Part shown: positions 1-9,028 of the stretch, one piece after another
Layout of the letters: every line of letters begins with the position of its first letter
Numbering within the stretch: position 1 is the stretch's first letter
Assembly (NCBI GenBank): GCA_043777595.1
Contig: JAYWHT010000037.1
Span: 1 to 56,333 of the forward strand
Reading direction: 5' to 3'
Origin: JAYVJH01 sp043777595
GTDB lineage: Bacteria; Bacteroidota; Bacteroidia; Cytophagales; Spirosomataceae
Length of the DNA: 56,333 nucleotides
Position numbers and translations under genes: made by a program
The notes under the pieces: model-generated
The model's database searches: none
What the model saw: only the letters and a program-made list of their open reading frames with translations
What the model was told of the DNA's origin: nothing

Positions 1-10
1 TATCTGGTTC

Positions 11-57
11 ATGGTTATCTCTATTTTGGTTTTGCAACCTTGAGATAACCATTTTTA
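11..57. terminator. Hairpin terminator of an upstream gene outside the window
   Basis: An 11-bp perfect stem (arms 11-21 and 42-52) is followed by five T on the + strand. No gene is visible to its left, so it probably ends a gene lying before the window. The rest of the 1-312 stretch shows no gene. A TATTTTTG at 178-185 fits the Bacteroidota -7 box, but the nearest TTTG (147-150) is too far upstream for a convincing promoter. Confidence 0.6.
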
Positions 58-312
58 CCCTTTTTTCAAAATAATTCTACTAGCACAATCCGTTTAAATG
101 TATCCTCTCATTAAACAATGTACAATAAAACCAAGCGAAAAGAGTGTTTGCTGACCGAATAAACGGATAATAATTTCTATTTTTGTGCTTACTAACACTT
201 ACGCCAAGCACTCATTCAAAACTAATACGGTATTTTTTTTTAATAACTTACTGATTAACAGCATTGTATTTAACTCACGACACTGTACTATATACTCACG
301 ACTACTTATTTT

Positions 313-1068
313 ATGTCAAAAATCGCACTTATCACAGGCGCAAGTTCGGGCATTGGCAAGGCTACTGCTGAGGCTTTTGCCCAAAAAGGTATTGACCTTG
401 TACTCTGTGGCCGCCGCCAAGACCGCTTAGATGAACTCCAAAACACGCTCAAAGACAAGGTAAAGACAATTACACTCAACTTTGATGTTCGTAACCGTGA
501 GGCTGTTTTGTCGGCCATTGCTTCGTTGCCTGTTGAGTGGCAAGCTATTGATATTTTGGTCAATAACGCTGGTAATGCCCACGGAATGGCAACAATACAA
601 GATGGTGATATAGACGACTGGGACATGATGATTGATGGCAACATCAAGGGCTTGCTCTATGTAACCAAAGCCGTGATACCAACCATGATAGCCCGCCAGA
701 CGGGGCATATCGTCAATCTGAGTTCGATTGCTGGTAAGCAGACTTACGCCAATGGTGTGGTTTATTGTGCGTCCAAAAAAGCAGTCGAAGCCATCAGCGA
801 GGGGCTGCGCCTGGAACTCACTCAACACGGTATTAAGGTTACAAATATTGCACCAGGTGCCGTTGAAACTGAGTTTTCGGTGGTGCGTTTCAGAGGCGAT
901 AAAACCCGTGCCGCCCAAATTTATAAAGGCTTTGAGCCACTATTGGCCCAAGATATTGCCGATGCAGTCGTTTATGCGGTGTCGGCACCAGCTCATGTAA
1001 CGATTGCAGATTTGACGATATTGGCCTCAGCTCAAGCCGCCGCTACGGTTATTCACAGGAAAGGATAG
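313..1068 (+). CDS. SDR-family NAD(P)-dependent oxidoreductase (YdfG-like)
   Basis: Classical short-chain dehydrogenase/reductase of 251 residues, the usual length. The nucleotide-binding glycine motif TGASSGIG is at residues 8-15, NNAG at 84-87, the catalytic Ser near 138, and the YxxxK pair at Tyr151/Lys155. The region after the active site (PGAVETEF) resembles the YdfG 3-hydroxy-acid/serine dehydrogenase subgroup. A cytosolic enzyme reducing or oxidising a small hydroxy/keto acid is expected, but substrate cannot be read from sequence. The first ATG is used. The gene ends 2 bp before a possible TTG start of the downstream glycosylase, so the two are probably co-transcribed. Confidence 0.88.
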   Translation: MSKIALITGASSGIGKATAEAFAQKGIDLVLCGRRQDRLDELQNTLKDKVKTITLNFDVRNREAVLSAIASLPVEWQAIDILVNNAGNAHGMATIQDGDIDDWDMMIDGNIKGLLYVTKAVIPTMIARQTGHIVNLSSIAGKQTYANGVVYCASKKAVEAISEGLRLELTQHGIKVTNIAPGAVETEFSVVRFRGDKTRAAQIYKGFEPLLAQDIADAVVYAVSAPAHVTIADLTILASAQAAATVIHRKG

Positions 1069-1090
1069 ATTGACTGATAAAAAATTAACC

Positions 1091-1690
1091 ATGACCACCC
1101 CAGAAGAATATTTGTCGGAACGAGACCCGATTTTGAGGGCAATTATTGCCAGTACACCGCATTTCAAGCAAGTAGATTGGCAGCAAGATGTCTATTTGGC
1201 ATTGTTGGAGAGTATCGTGTCGCAACAAATTTCGGTCAAAGCTGCCGATACGATTTTTGGCCGTTTCAAAGGTTTATTCCCTAATCAATATCCTGATGCA
1301 GTGTTGCTTTTGGTCAAAACAGAAGAAGAACTCCGCAGTGCTGGCCTGTCGTTTCAAAAAATTGGGTACTTAAAAAATGTAGCTACTTTTAACCTCGAAA
1401 AAGGCATGACATATCAGCAACTCACCAGTATGACTGACGACGAAATAGTGGCTTACCTAACCCCTATCAAAGGCGTAGGCCGCTGGACGGTTGAGATGTT
1501 GTTGATATTTGTGATGGGTCGCCCCGATGTTTTTCCGATAGACGACCTCGTGGTTAGGCAGCGAATGGTAAGGGCTTATTCTGTAACCGAAACGGGCAAA
1601 AATCTTTATAAAAGACTAAACGAAATTGCCGAAAGCTGGCGACCGCACCGTAGCGTTGCCTCTCGCTATATGTGGCGGTGGTTGGATTAA
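1091..1690 (+). CDS. DNA-3-methyladenine glycosylase II family (AlkA-like, HhH-GPD)
   Basis: Base-excision repair glycosylase of about 199 residues, removing alkylated purines. The helix-hairpin-helix is visible as IKGVGRWTVEMLL (about residues 126-138), followed by the FPIDDLVV segment. The second Asp there (Asp152 here) aligns with the catalytic Asp of the HhH-GPD family. The C-terminal WRPHRSVA stretch matches the AlkA-type end. It lacks the N-terminal domain of E. coli AlkA, as do many short bacterial homologues. Start is uncertain: the first ATG (1091) is chosen, but a TTG at 1070 in the same frame has an AGGA just upstream (1062-1065) and would add 7 residues. Confidence 0.85.
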   Translation: MTTPEEYLSERDPILRAIIASTPHFKQVDWQQDVYLALLESIVSQQISVKAADTIFGRFKGLFPNQYPDAVLLLVKTEEELRSAGLSFQKIGYLKNVATFNLEKGMTYQQLTSMTDDEIVAYLTPIKGVGRWTVEMLLIFVMGRPDVFPIDDLVVRQRMVRAYSVTETGKNLYKRLNEIAESWRPHRSVASRYMWRWLD

Positions 1691-1791
1691 AGAAAGCTGA
1701 GGCATCAGAACATGCCACTGATAATTAGAGAACTCACGAACATTATGGCGTAGTTTACGCAAAATGTTGTGAACTTATGGCGATATAACAA

Positions 1792-1833
1792 AAGCGTCGG
1801 GTGTCGACAATGAAGTGTCAATACCCGACGCTT
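1792..1833. terminator. Bidirectional hairpin terminator between convergent genes
   Basis: An 11-bp perfect, GC-rich stem (arms 1792-1802 and 1823-1833). On the minus strand it is followed by a TTTTG run, so it best serves the fasciclin gene. It may also stop transcription from the glycosylase. Confidence 0.65.
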
Positions 1834-1855
1834 ATCTGCAACAGAGCTGCCGTCT

Positions 1856-2380
1856 TTATTTTGGCATCAATACGGTGTCAATCACGTGGACAACGCCGTT
1901 GGTTCCTTTTAGGTCGGTTGCCGTAACAGTAGATTTACCGCCTTTTTCATCGGTTAATACCACTTTACCAGCCTGTAACATAGCTGTTAGTTTACCACCA
2001 GCTACTGTTGTGAGTGTTACTTTGCCCATACCTGTTTTGATTGCTGCCAACACCTTTGCTGCATCTAAGTTGCCAGCTACAACGTGGTAAGTCAATATTC
2101 CCGCCAGCATTTTCTTATTTTCTGGCTTCAACAACATTTCTACCGTACCTGCGGGTAGTTTGGCAAAAGCAGCATTGGTTGGTGCAAAAACCGTAAATGG
2201 GCCTTTGCCTTTCAGAGTTCCTACCAAGTCGGCGGCTTTAACGGCAGTTACCAATGTGGTGTGATTTTCAGAGCCGATAGCTATGTCCGCAACGTCTTTT
2301 GGGGCTTGTGCCATTGCACCAACTGTAAGGAGACCCATCGCAAATAGTAGAGCAATTTTTTTAGTTTTCATTTTTTTCAT
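1856..2380 (-). CDS. Fasciclin (FAS1) domain secreted protein
   Basis: Small exported protein made of one FAS1 domain, an adhesion/extracellular fold. After a signal peptide ending at AMAQA come the two hallmarks of the fold: an H1-like box (GPFTVFAPTNAAFAKLP) and an H2-like C-terminal box (NGVVHVIDTVLMP), with the YHVV motif between. Full length for a single-domain bacterial FAS1 protein. The open frame extends 25 codons upstream. Two close ATG starts (2380 and 2371) give a proper signal peptide; the first is used, and the longer N-terminus lacks signal-peptide features. Function beyond the surface/periplasm cannot be inferred. Confidence 0.9.
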   Translation of the reverse strand: MKKMKTKKIALLFAMGLLTVGAMAQAPKDVADIAIGSENHTTLVTAVKAADLVGTLKGKGPFTVFAPTNAAFAKLPAGTVEMLLKPENKKMLAGILTYHVVAGNLDAAKVLAAIKTGMGKVTLTTVAGGKLTAMLQAGKVVLTDEKGGKSTVTATDLKGTNGVVHVIDTVLMPK

Positions 2381-2518
2381 TTTTGTTAAGTAATATAAAA
2401 TAATATTATGTCTTATAAACGTGTTGTTTGAGTAATTGTTTTGAACAATGAACATATTTTATGATTTACTTTTGATTCAGTAATTCTGTTTACTATTGCT
2501 ACCTATTTGACAGATATA

Positions 2519-3367
2519 TTATTTGTTTAAATGTCGTTTCTTAAAAGCCAGCGGGTTTTCGTTTGTTATTTTTTTGAAAATACGGTTAAAGTACGACACA
2601 CTCTCAAAACCACACTCGTAGCAGGTTTCTGTAATATTTTTGTCTAAAAGTAGTAATTTTTGAGCTTGATTGATACGGTAATGGTTCAAAAACTCGGTGA
2701 AGGTCAGTCGTGTCATTTTTTTGAAATAACGACAAAAAGCTGCTTCTGACAAACTACTCAAACGGGCTACTTCTACGATTTCTATTTTTCGTTCATAGTT
2801 TTGGTCAATAAACGCGTACAGTCGTTTCATGCGTTCTTGGTCTTTTTTGGTATATTGGTTTTCAAACGGGCTGGTGTGCAATAGTTCTACTTCGGGTGCA
2901 TTGGCTAATATTTGAAAGATACCTAATATTTCTAAAAATTGTTCAAAATAAGGTAATAAAGGTAGTTTTTTAAGTCGGTTGGCTACTTGTTGTATTGTTT
3001 GCGAGCCAAAGGCTACGCCTAATTTTGAGTTTTCAAATAGTTGGTGTATTTTCAACAGTTCGGGTGTGTGAGCCAAAGCAGACCCCAAAAAATCGTGTCT
3101 GATATGTACCACAATTTGTTCATAGTCGGTTTTGAGGCCATAGTCAAAGTTGAGGTGTGGGATATTTGAACCAATAAAAACCAAATCGCTTTCGTAATAT
3201 TGCGATATATGCTCGCCCACGTGCCGAGTACCGTTTGCGCCTTCGATATAAATTAACTCTAACTCTGGGTGAAAATGCCAGTAAAAAAAATCGCTTAGTC
3301 GAGGATTGACCAACAAACTAAACGAACTATCGGTATGGGGTTTGATTTTTTCTAATTCAATTTTCAT
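2519..3367 (-). CDS. AraC-family transcriptional regulator with N-terminal cupin-like sensor
   Basis: 282 residues. The N-terminal half (about 1-150) contains the cupin-like pattern FFYWHFHPELELIYIEG, typical of ligand-sensing AraC proteins. The C-terminal 100 residues hold two helix-turn-helix units: LSEAAFCRYFKKMTRLTF, and a second ending in CGFESVSYFNRIFKK, which is the AraC signature. It is divergent from the PhyH/aldo-keto reductase/Dabb operon that starts 458 bp away, so it is a reasonable candidate regulator of that operon (inference). Ligand unknown. Confidence 0.88.
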   Translation of the reverse strand: MKIELEKIKPHTDSSFSLLVNPRLSDFFYWHFHPELELIYIEGANGTRHVGEHISQYYESDLVFIGSNIPHLNFDYGLKTDYEQIVVHIRHDFLGSALAHTPELLKIHQLFENSKLGVAFGSQTIQQVANRLKKLPLLPYFEQFLEILGIFQILANAPEVELLHTSPFENQYTKKDQERMKRLYAFIDQNYERKIEIVEVARLSSLSEAAFCRYFKKMTRLTFTEFLNHYRINQAQKLLLLDKNITETCYECGFESVSYFNRIFKKITNENPLAFKKRHLNK

Positions 3368-3479
3368 AATAATCGTTTATCAATCGTTGCAAATCGCCCA
3401 AAGGGCTACCGATAGTTGTTACTCGACAGAGCCAAGCAAATGCGGTGGTTTCACAACAAAACATGGCCAAATTATTAGA

Positions 3480-3567
3480 CAGAGATTCACCGAGAAAAGG
3501 GAGATACTCAGAGAAGAATTACTAAAAAAAACTCTGGGAATCTCTTTTAAAACTCAGTGTATCTCTG
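3480..3567. repeat. Imperfect inverted repeat in the 3368-3824 intergenic region
   Basis: Two oppositely oriented, roughly 35-bp copies of a CTCTG.G.ATCTC...CTC.GTG.ATCTCTG pattern (3480-3514 and 3531-3567) flank a 16-nt spacer. They could fold into a long imperfect hairpin. The 457-bp space between the AraC regulator and the PhyH gene holds no credible coding sequence; an 88-codon frame crossing it overlaps the AraC start and looks accidental. A TAAATTTG at 3784-3791 could be a -7 box for the PhyH operon, but no -33 element is found at the right distance. Confidence 0.55.
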
Positions 3568-3824
3568 TGTAATAAAAAGGATAAATTTAAAGTATCAGCT
3601 TTCTGCTATTTTTATGTATTCAAATAAACAGGTCAAAGTTTTTGAATACTAAAAGATGTTTTTAGCTCAATAATATCTTAGCCGAACCTTATTTTTACAA
3701 TTATATGGTAATTTTTATAATTAAATATCAATATTGTTCAAAAATAGGTGATTATTGTAGTAAAAATATAATTGTAATGCCCGTAAATTTGTATCATTAT
3801 TTCTATATTAAACTATAAATAACG

Positions 3825-4802
3825 ATGGAACAACAAACAATTGCCGCCACAATGATGCCCAACGCCAATCATAAAGATATACCTGGCAATCCTTCGACAG
3901 CTACCAGTAGTTATCTGAAACTCAATGACAGGTCGAACGGCCAACCGCTTAGGGTATTGAGCGAAACAGACTGGGATTTTTGGGTTGAGAATGGCTACGT
4001 TATCGTCAAAAATGCCGTACCCAAAGAGCAAGCCTTGGCAGCGGCTCAGTTTCTGTGGGAATTTGAAGAAAAAGACCCCAACGACCAAAGCACTTGGTAC
4101 ACAGAAGCCCGAGCCGAAATGAAAATGAAAGAATTGGCAGGGACGGGTATGGTTGAGGTCTATAACAACCAACACCTGTGGAACAACCGCCAGATGCAAC
4201 GAGTACACGATGCTTTTACGGATATTTGGGGAACAGAAAAACTATGGGTAACGATTGACCGTGCCAATCTCAATTTTCCGATTAGGCCAGGCTTTGAGTA
4301 CAAAGGTTTTATACATTGGGATTATGACCCCGAAACTCGCCCACAAAACGTACAAGGCGTACTGGCTTTGGCCGACCAAACCGATGAAAATATGGGTGGT
4401 TTTCAGTGTATTCCTGAGCTATACCGTACTTATGATACTTGGAAACTGACCCAACCCGAAGACCGCAATCGTTTCAAGCCCGATACATCGGCGTTTGAGG
4501 GCAAGTACCACAAAGTAAAACTCGAAGCAGGCGATTTGTTGATATTTAACAGCATAACGCCACACGGAATACGCCCTAACAACTCTGCCGATAAAGTACG
4601 AATAGCGCAATACCTGTCGATGATGCCTGCCGAAGAAGATAACGAGGCCATGCGAGACTGGCGTATAAATTCTTGGAAAAACCGCATTTCGCCCGAGGGT
4701 TACGCCTTCCCGGGCGACCCCAGAAATTGGGAACAAACCAAATATGAAACAGCAGAGCTAAACGAATTAGGCAAAAAACTATTGGGACTTGACAAATGGT
4801 AA
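3825..4802 (+). CDS. Phytanoyl-CoA dioxygenase (PhyH) family protein
   Basis: 325-residue Fe(II)/2-oxoglutarate-dependent oxygenase. The iron-binding triad is visible as HxD at His164/Asp166 (IHWDYDPE) and the distal His247 in ITPHGIRPN, with Arg259 as a plausible 2-oxoglutarate anchor (KVRIAQYLSM). Family members hydroxylate diverse small molecules; the substrate here is not deducible. First gene of a three-gene set: its last 7 bases overlap the start of the aldo-keto reductase, implying translational coupling. The co-transcribed reductase suggests that oxygenation and carbonyl reduction act on one compound (inference). Confidence 0.85.
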   Translation: MEQQTIAATMMPNANHKDIPGNPSTATSSYLKLNDRSNGQPLRVLSETDWDFWVENGYVIVKNAVPKEQALAAAQFLWEFEEKDPNDQSTWYTEARAEMKMKELAGTGMVEVYNNQHLWNNRQMQRVHDAFTDIWGTEKLWVTIDRANLNFPIRPGFEYKGFIHWDYDPETRPQNVQGVLALADQTDENMGGFQCIPELYRTYDTWKLTQPEDRNRFKPDTSAFEGKYHKVKLEAGDLLIFNSITPHGIRPNNSADKVRIAQYLSMMPAEEDNEAMRDWRINSWKNRISPEGYAFPGDPRNWEQTKYETAELNELGKKLLGLDKW

Positions 4803-5617
4803 ACAACCAACTTTATACCGCTTTAAATACTGGCAACACCATGCCGCTGCTCGGCCTTGGAGTGTATGATATGTACAATAAAGAAGCCGAGCAGGCGGTA
4901 TCGTGGGCGTTAGAAATTGGCTATCGGCTCATAGATACGGCAGCGATGTACCAAAACGAAGTTGAGATTGGCAATGCAATAAGGCAAAGCAAGATAGCAA
5001 GAAACGAGATTTTTGTTACGACCAAAGTTCACAACAACGCACAGGGCTACGACAATACGCTGAGGGCTTTTGATGATAGTTTGCAAAAACTAAACTGCGA
5101 GTACATTGATTTGTACTTGATACATTGGCCAATAAAAACAACCCGAAAAGACACTTGGCTGGCTCTCGAAAAACTCTACGCCGATGGTCGAGTTAGGGCT
5201 ATCGGTGTGGCCAATTATTTAGTTCCATTTTTGGACGAATTGGCACTTTACAGTAATATTATTCCTGCCGTCAATCAAGTAGAGTTTAGCCCATATTTGT
5301 ATCTAAAAAACTTAGAAAGCCATTGCCAAGACAAACAAATACAACTACAAGCATACACACCATTAGTACGTGGCGAGCGCATGAATGACCCGAAATTAGT
5401 ACTGTTAGCCCAAAAATACAATAAAACATCAGCCCAGATTATATTGCGTTGGATTGTTCAGAAAGGAATCTCAGCCATTCCAAAATCAGCTAATTTAGTT
5501 AGGCTAAAAGAAAATTTTGATATTTTCGATTTTCAAATCTCTGAATTAGACATGAGACAAATTGACAGCTTCAACGAAAATTATAGAGTAGTGGACGACC
5601 CAATGGATTTATTTTAA
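4796..5617 (+). CDS. Aldo/keto reductase
   Basis: 273-residue NADPH-dependent aldo-keto reductase of the 2,5-diketo-gluconate reductase-like group. The catalytic tetrad is complete: Asp47, Tyr52 (DTAAMY), Lys77 (TTKV) and His110 (LIHWP). The C-terminal cofactor segment IPKSANLVRLKEN is also present. The ATG lies inside the last codons of the PhyH gene. Cytosolic; substrate unknown. Confidence 0.9.
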   Translation: MVNNQLYTALNTGNTMPLLGLGVYDMYNKEAEQAVSWALEIGYRLIDTAAMYQNEVEIGNAIRQSKIARNEIFVTTKVHNNAQGYDNTLRAFDDSLQKLNCEYIDLYLIHWPIKTTRKDTWLALEKLYADGRVRAIGVANYLVPFLDELALYSNIIPAVNQVEFSPYLYLKNLESHCQDKQIQLQAYTPLVRGERMNDPKLVLLAQKYNKTSAQIILRWIVQKGISAIPKSANLVRLKENFDIFDFQISELDMRQIDSFNENYRVVDDPMDLF

Positions 5618-5642
5618 AACAACAATACAAACCCAAATTATT

Positions 5643-6032
5643 ATGAAAAACGCTGTTCTACTCGGTCTATTGCTGACTGTGAGTTTTGGTTCTTTTGCTC
5701 AAAAAAAGCACCATTCCAACAAAAATCATCAAATGCTTCGCCATGTTGTGATTTTTAAATTTAATGATAGCTCTTCGCCCAAAGACGTTGAAAATGTAGC
5801 CCAGACTTTTGCGGCTTTGTATGGTAAAGTACCACAAATTGCTGCTTTTGAGTGGGGTGTTAATGTCAGTAAAGAAAACTTTGCACAGGGCTTTACGCAC
5901 TGTTTTGTGTTAAGTTTTAAATCAGAAAAAGATGCAGATGACTACCAGCTACACCAAGCCCACAAAGATTTTCAGACCGTTTTGCGGCCACACATGGAAA
6001 AAGTTTTTGTAGTGGACTATTGGACAAAGTAA
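5643..6032 (+). CDS. Exported Dabb (stress-response A/B barrel) domain protein
   Basis: 129 residues. An N-terminal signal peptide (cleavage after GSFAQ) is followed by a ferredoxin-like Dabb domain that begins LRHVVIFKFND and ends HMEKVFVVDYW. Members often bind or act on small hydrophobic or aromatic molecules as dimers. An exported version is common in Bacteroidota. It starts 25 bp after the aldo-keto reductase, so it is probably the third gene of that operon, and it is convergent with serS with only 12 bp between stops. Confidence 0.82.
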   Translation: MKNAVLLGLLLTVSFGSFAQKKHHSNKNHQMLRHVVIFKFNDSSSPKDVENVAQTFAALYGKVPQIAAFEWGVNVSKENFAQGFTHCFVLSFKSEKDADDYQLHQAHKDFQTVLRPHMEKVFVVDYWTK

Positions 6033-6044
6033 AACATCGTAAGT

Positions 6045-7316
6045 TTATGATATGACATCAAAGCCACAATAAGGCACTAACACTTTTGGAATCTTGATGC
6101 CTTCGGGCGTTTGGTTGTTTTCGAGCAATGCCGCCACAATACGAGGCAAGGCCAATGCCGAACCGTTGAGTGTGTGCAAGAGTTGGGTTTTGCCTTCTGT
6201 TTTATAGCGCAATTTCAATCTGTTGGCCTGATAAGTTTCAAAATTTGACACTGAGCTACACTCCAACCAGCGGCCTTGTGCCGCCGACCAAACTTCAAAG
6301 TCGTAGGTCAAGGCCGAAGTAAAGCCCATATCGCCGCCGCAAAGTCTGATGATACGGAACGGTAATTCTAATTTTTGCAAAAGCCCTTTGACGTGTTCGG
6401 CCATCTCGTCCAAGGCTCGGTATGAGTCTTCGGCTTTGCAGATTTGGACGATTTCTATTTTGTCAAATTGGTGCAGTCGATTTAGCCCACGCACGTGTGC
6501 GCCCCAGCTACCTGCCTCACGTCTAAAACAAGGCGTATGACCAGCCATTTTGATAGGAAGCTCTGACTCTGAAACGATTACGTCTCGGTATAAATTTGTA
6601 AGCGGTACTTCGGCGGTTGGTATCAGGTACAAGTCGGCAGTAGCATCGTGGTACATTTGTCCTTCTTTGTCGGGCAACTGGCCTGTGCCAAAACCCGAGT
6701 CGGCATTGACCAAAATCGGCGGTTGGATTTCGGTATAGCCTGCTTTGTTGGCTTCGTCCAAAAAAAACTGAATCATAGCCCGCTGCAACTTTGCACCTTT
6801 GCCTTTATAAACAGGAAAACCCGCTCCCGTTATTTTTGTGCCGAGTTTAAAGTCAATAATATTGTAGTCTTCGATGAGTTCCCAGTGTGGTTTGGCTTTG
6901 GGGTGCAGCGTTGGTATTTCGCCCCAAGTGTAGGTTTCTACGTTTTCTTCGGGCGTGCGGCCTGCTGGTACGCTCGCATGGGGTAGGTTGGGCATAGTAA
7001 CCAATACACTATGTAGCTCTACCTCAATGGCTTTGAGGTTTTCTTCCAACTGTTTTGAGTGTTCTTTCAGTGCGCTTGTTTCGACTTTGGCTGCCTCGGC
7101 TTCGGCTTTTTTGCCGTCTTTCATCAACCCACCAATCTGTTTGGCCAGTACATTGGCTTGTGCCAATGCGCCGTCCAATTCGTTTTGAGTATCTCGCCGT
7201 TGTTGGTCAAGTACCAATACACATTCGACGGTTTCGGTTGCGTTTTTAAAATATTTTCGCTCCAAACCTGCAATGGTCTGGGCTTTATTTTCTCTGATTT
7301 GTTGTAATTGTAGCAT
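6045..7316 (-). CDS. serS: Seryl-tRNA synthetase
   Basis: 423 residues, the normal length. The N-terminal region (about 1-105) is the charged coiled-coil arm that contacts tRNA-Ser. The class II catalytic core follows with TAEVPLTN (234-241), motif 2 FRREAGS (264-270) and motif 3 with LNGSALALPR near the C-terminus. Charges tRNA-Ser (and tRNA-Sec where present) with serine. It lies 26 bp downstream of lysC on the same strand and is probably co-transcribed. Confidence 0.97.
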   Translation of the reverse strand: MLQLQQIRENKAQTIAGLERKYFKNATETVECVLVLDQQRRDTQNELDGALAQANVLAKQIGGLMKDGKKAEAEAAKVETSALKEHSKQLEENLKAIEVELHSVLVTMPNLPHASVPAGRTPEENVETYTWGEIPTLHPKAKPHWELIEDYNIIDFKLGTKITGAGFPVYKGKGAKLQRAMIQFFLDEANKAGYTEIQPPILVNADSGFGTGQLPDKEGQMYHDATADLYLIPTAEVPLTNLYRDVIVSESELPIKMAGHTPCFRREAGSWGAHVRGLNRLHQFDKIEIVQICKAEDSYRALDEMAEHVKGLLQKLELPFRIIRLCGGDMGFTSALTYDFEVWSAAQGRWLECSSVSNFETYQANRLKLRYKTEGKTQLLHTLNGSALALPRIVAALLENNQTPEGIKIPKVLVPYCGFDVIS

Positions 7317-7342
7317 AATTAAAAGTTAAAATCCTACTGCCC

Positions 7343-8692
7343 CTAAAAATTTGTTTTCATTTCATCTTCAAAACTAAATAGCTTTTCGTTGAGTACATTT
7401 AGTGCCTCGTTCTTGTCTTTGCTCCACACCAAAATAGAAAGGTTATGCTCGGATGCTCCATACGAAATCATACGGATTGGTATGTGTTTCATGGCCTCAA
7501 AGACCTTGAAAGCGATGCCTTCTTTGTCGGCCATAAAGTTCCCAACGATACAAATAATACTCAACTCGTGGTCGTGTTCTTCCAAGTCTGCTATTTCTTT
7601 TAGTTCGGTTGTGATGGCTTCTAAGTGTGTATCGTTGTCTATCGTAACCGAAACCGACACCTCCGAGGTCGTTATCATATCGACAGGTGTTTTGTATTTT
7701 TCAAATATTTCAAATACCTTCCTCAAAAATCCATAAGCGTTCAGCATACGGGTCGAATGAATATAAATAGCCGTGATGTTGTCTTTGGCGGCAATGGCTT
7801 TTATTTCTCGGTCGGTACTTTCGGTGGCTATCAGTGTACCAAAAGCCGAAGGCTCCATGGTGTTTTTGAGGCGCACGGGTACACCTCGCATTTTGGCTGG
7901 CGTGATGGTGCTTGGGTGCAAAATTTTTGCGCCAAAATAAGCCAACTCTGCTGCTTCTTCAAAGGTTAGTTCTCGTATCGGAAAAGTGCGCTTTACTATC
8001 CGTGGGTCGTTGTTGTGCATACCATCTATGTCTGTCCAAATCTGAATTTCTTCGGCCCTAATCGCCCCGCCAATCAGCGAGGCAGTATAGTCTGAGCCAC
8101 CTCTTTTGAGGTTATCGACTTCGCCACGAGGATTACGACAAATAAACCCCTGTGTTATAACAATCTGCTTATCAGTGTGTTGGGTTAGCATTTCTGACAA
8201 CAGGGTATCAATCATTTCCAATTCTGGCTCGCCATCAGTATCTATCCGCATAAAATCAAGAGCTGGCAACAGTACTGAACTTTCGCCTTTTTCTTCCAAA
8301 TAAACTTGGAACATTTGCGTACTCATAATCTCACCCTGTGCCACCATTTCTTTGTCTTGTTTGGTCGTAAAAGGCTTGATTTTGGTCAAAGCCTTGATAA
8401 AACTAAACTCATTATCGACAATAATCTGGCCTTGGGTCAGGCTGGTTGGGGTGTTGTACAACTCTGTTATAAACGAATCGTAGTGAACTTTTAGAGCCGA
8501 GATTTTTTGCTCAACCTCGGCTTGATTATTGGCCTTAGCCGATTCGCTTATCGAAATCAGTGCATTGGTAGTGCCAGACAATGCCGACAACACCACTATC
8601 TTGCGGCTGCCGTCGGCCGTTATCAAATCTCTGATTGAGTGCATTCTTTCGGGCTTGCCTACTGAGGTGCCACCAAATTTCCAAACTTGCAT
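7343..8692 (-). CDS. lysC: Aspartate kinase
   Basis: 449-residue monofunctional aspartokinase, first step of the lysine/threonine/methionine pathway. The N-terminal kinase signature KFGGTSVG is at residues 4-11. The substrate/ATP-binding region follows (RGGSDYTASLIGGA, WTDIDGMHNNDPR), and then two ACT regulatory domains occupy about residues 300-449, implying allosteric feedback by an end product. Not fused to homoserine dehydrogenase, unlike ThrA. It appears to be the first gene of a lysC-serS unit. Confidence 0.95.
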   Translation of the reverse strand: MQVWKFGGTSVGKPERMHSIRDLITADGSRKIVVLSALSGTTNALISISESAKANNQAEVEQKISALKVHYDSFITELYNTPTSLTQGQIIVDNEFSFIKALTKIKPFTTKQDKEMVAQGEIMSTQMFQVYLEEKGESSVLLPALDFMRIDTDGEPELEMIDTLLSEMLTQHTDKQIVITQGFICRNPRGEVDNLKRGGSDYTASLIGGAIRAEEIQIWTDIDGMHNNDPRIVKRTFPIRELTFEEAAELAYFGAKILHPSTITPAKMRGVPVRLKNTMEPSAFGTLIATESTDREIKAIAAKDNITAIYIHSTRMLNAYGFLRKVFEIFEKYKTPVDMITTSEVSVSVTIDNDTHLEAITTELKEIADLEEHDHELSIICIVGNFMADKEGIAFKVFEAMKHIPIRMISYGASEHNLSILVWSKDKNEALNVLNEKLFSFEDEMKTNF

Positions 8693-8771
8693 TTTTTGTA
8701 GTAGGTATAAAATTATTGACCATCAAAACTCACCACAAAAATAAAGAAACTTTCAATGATTGCTCACCGTA

Positions 8772-8834
8772 AGTAGTGAATAGTAAAAAATGGATAATGA
8801 AAAACATTGTAATTAGTTAATAATCAGATATTTA
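8772..8834 (+). repeat. 63-bp dispersed repeat, copy A
   Basis: Aligns without gaps to 15890-15952 (52 of 63 identical by eye) and 46296-46358 (51 of 63). Starts AGTAGTGAATAGT and ends in ATTTA. It sits in the 336-bp gap between the divergent lysC and phasin-like genes, 80 bp upstream of lysC. Most differences between copies are transitions. Confidence 0.75.
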
Positions 8835-8946
8835 TTTATAATAATTTACAAAAACATTTGACATAGTTTATTGCGGGTATCAAAAAAGGTATGGTCGAGG
8901 GGGTGATTTTTATATTAAATATTATTATTTTTTTTGTGGCCTCGGT

Positions 8947-8983
8947 TTTGTAACTTTTCTGTAACTTCGAGATTGTAGCTTTG
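8947..8983 (+). promoter_or_regulatory. Possible promoter of the phasin-like gene
   Basis: TAGCTTTG at 8976-8983 is a perfect match to the Bacteroidota -7 box TAnnTTTG. The nearest upstream TTTG (8947-8950) is 25 nt away, longer than the usual 17-23, so the -33 half is doubtful. The start codon lies 45 nt downstream. Confidence 0.4.
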
Positions 8984-9028
8984 TGTTATCAATTTGAAAT
9001 AAACAAAAATTATAAAAAATAAAATATC

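Noticed and set aside
3306..3572. 88-codon frame between the AraC regulator and the PhyH gene
   Set aside because: Begins inside the regulator gene, runs through the inverted repeat, and has no protein-like features.
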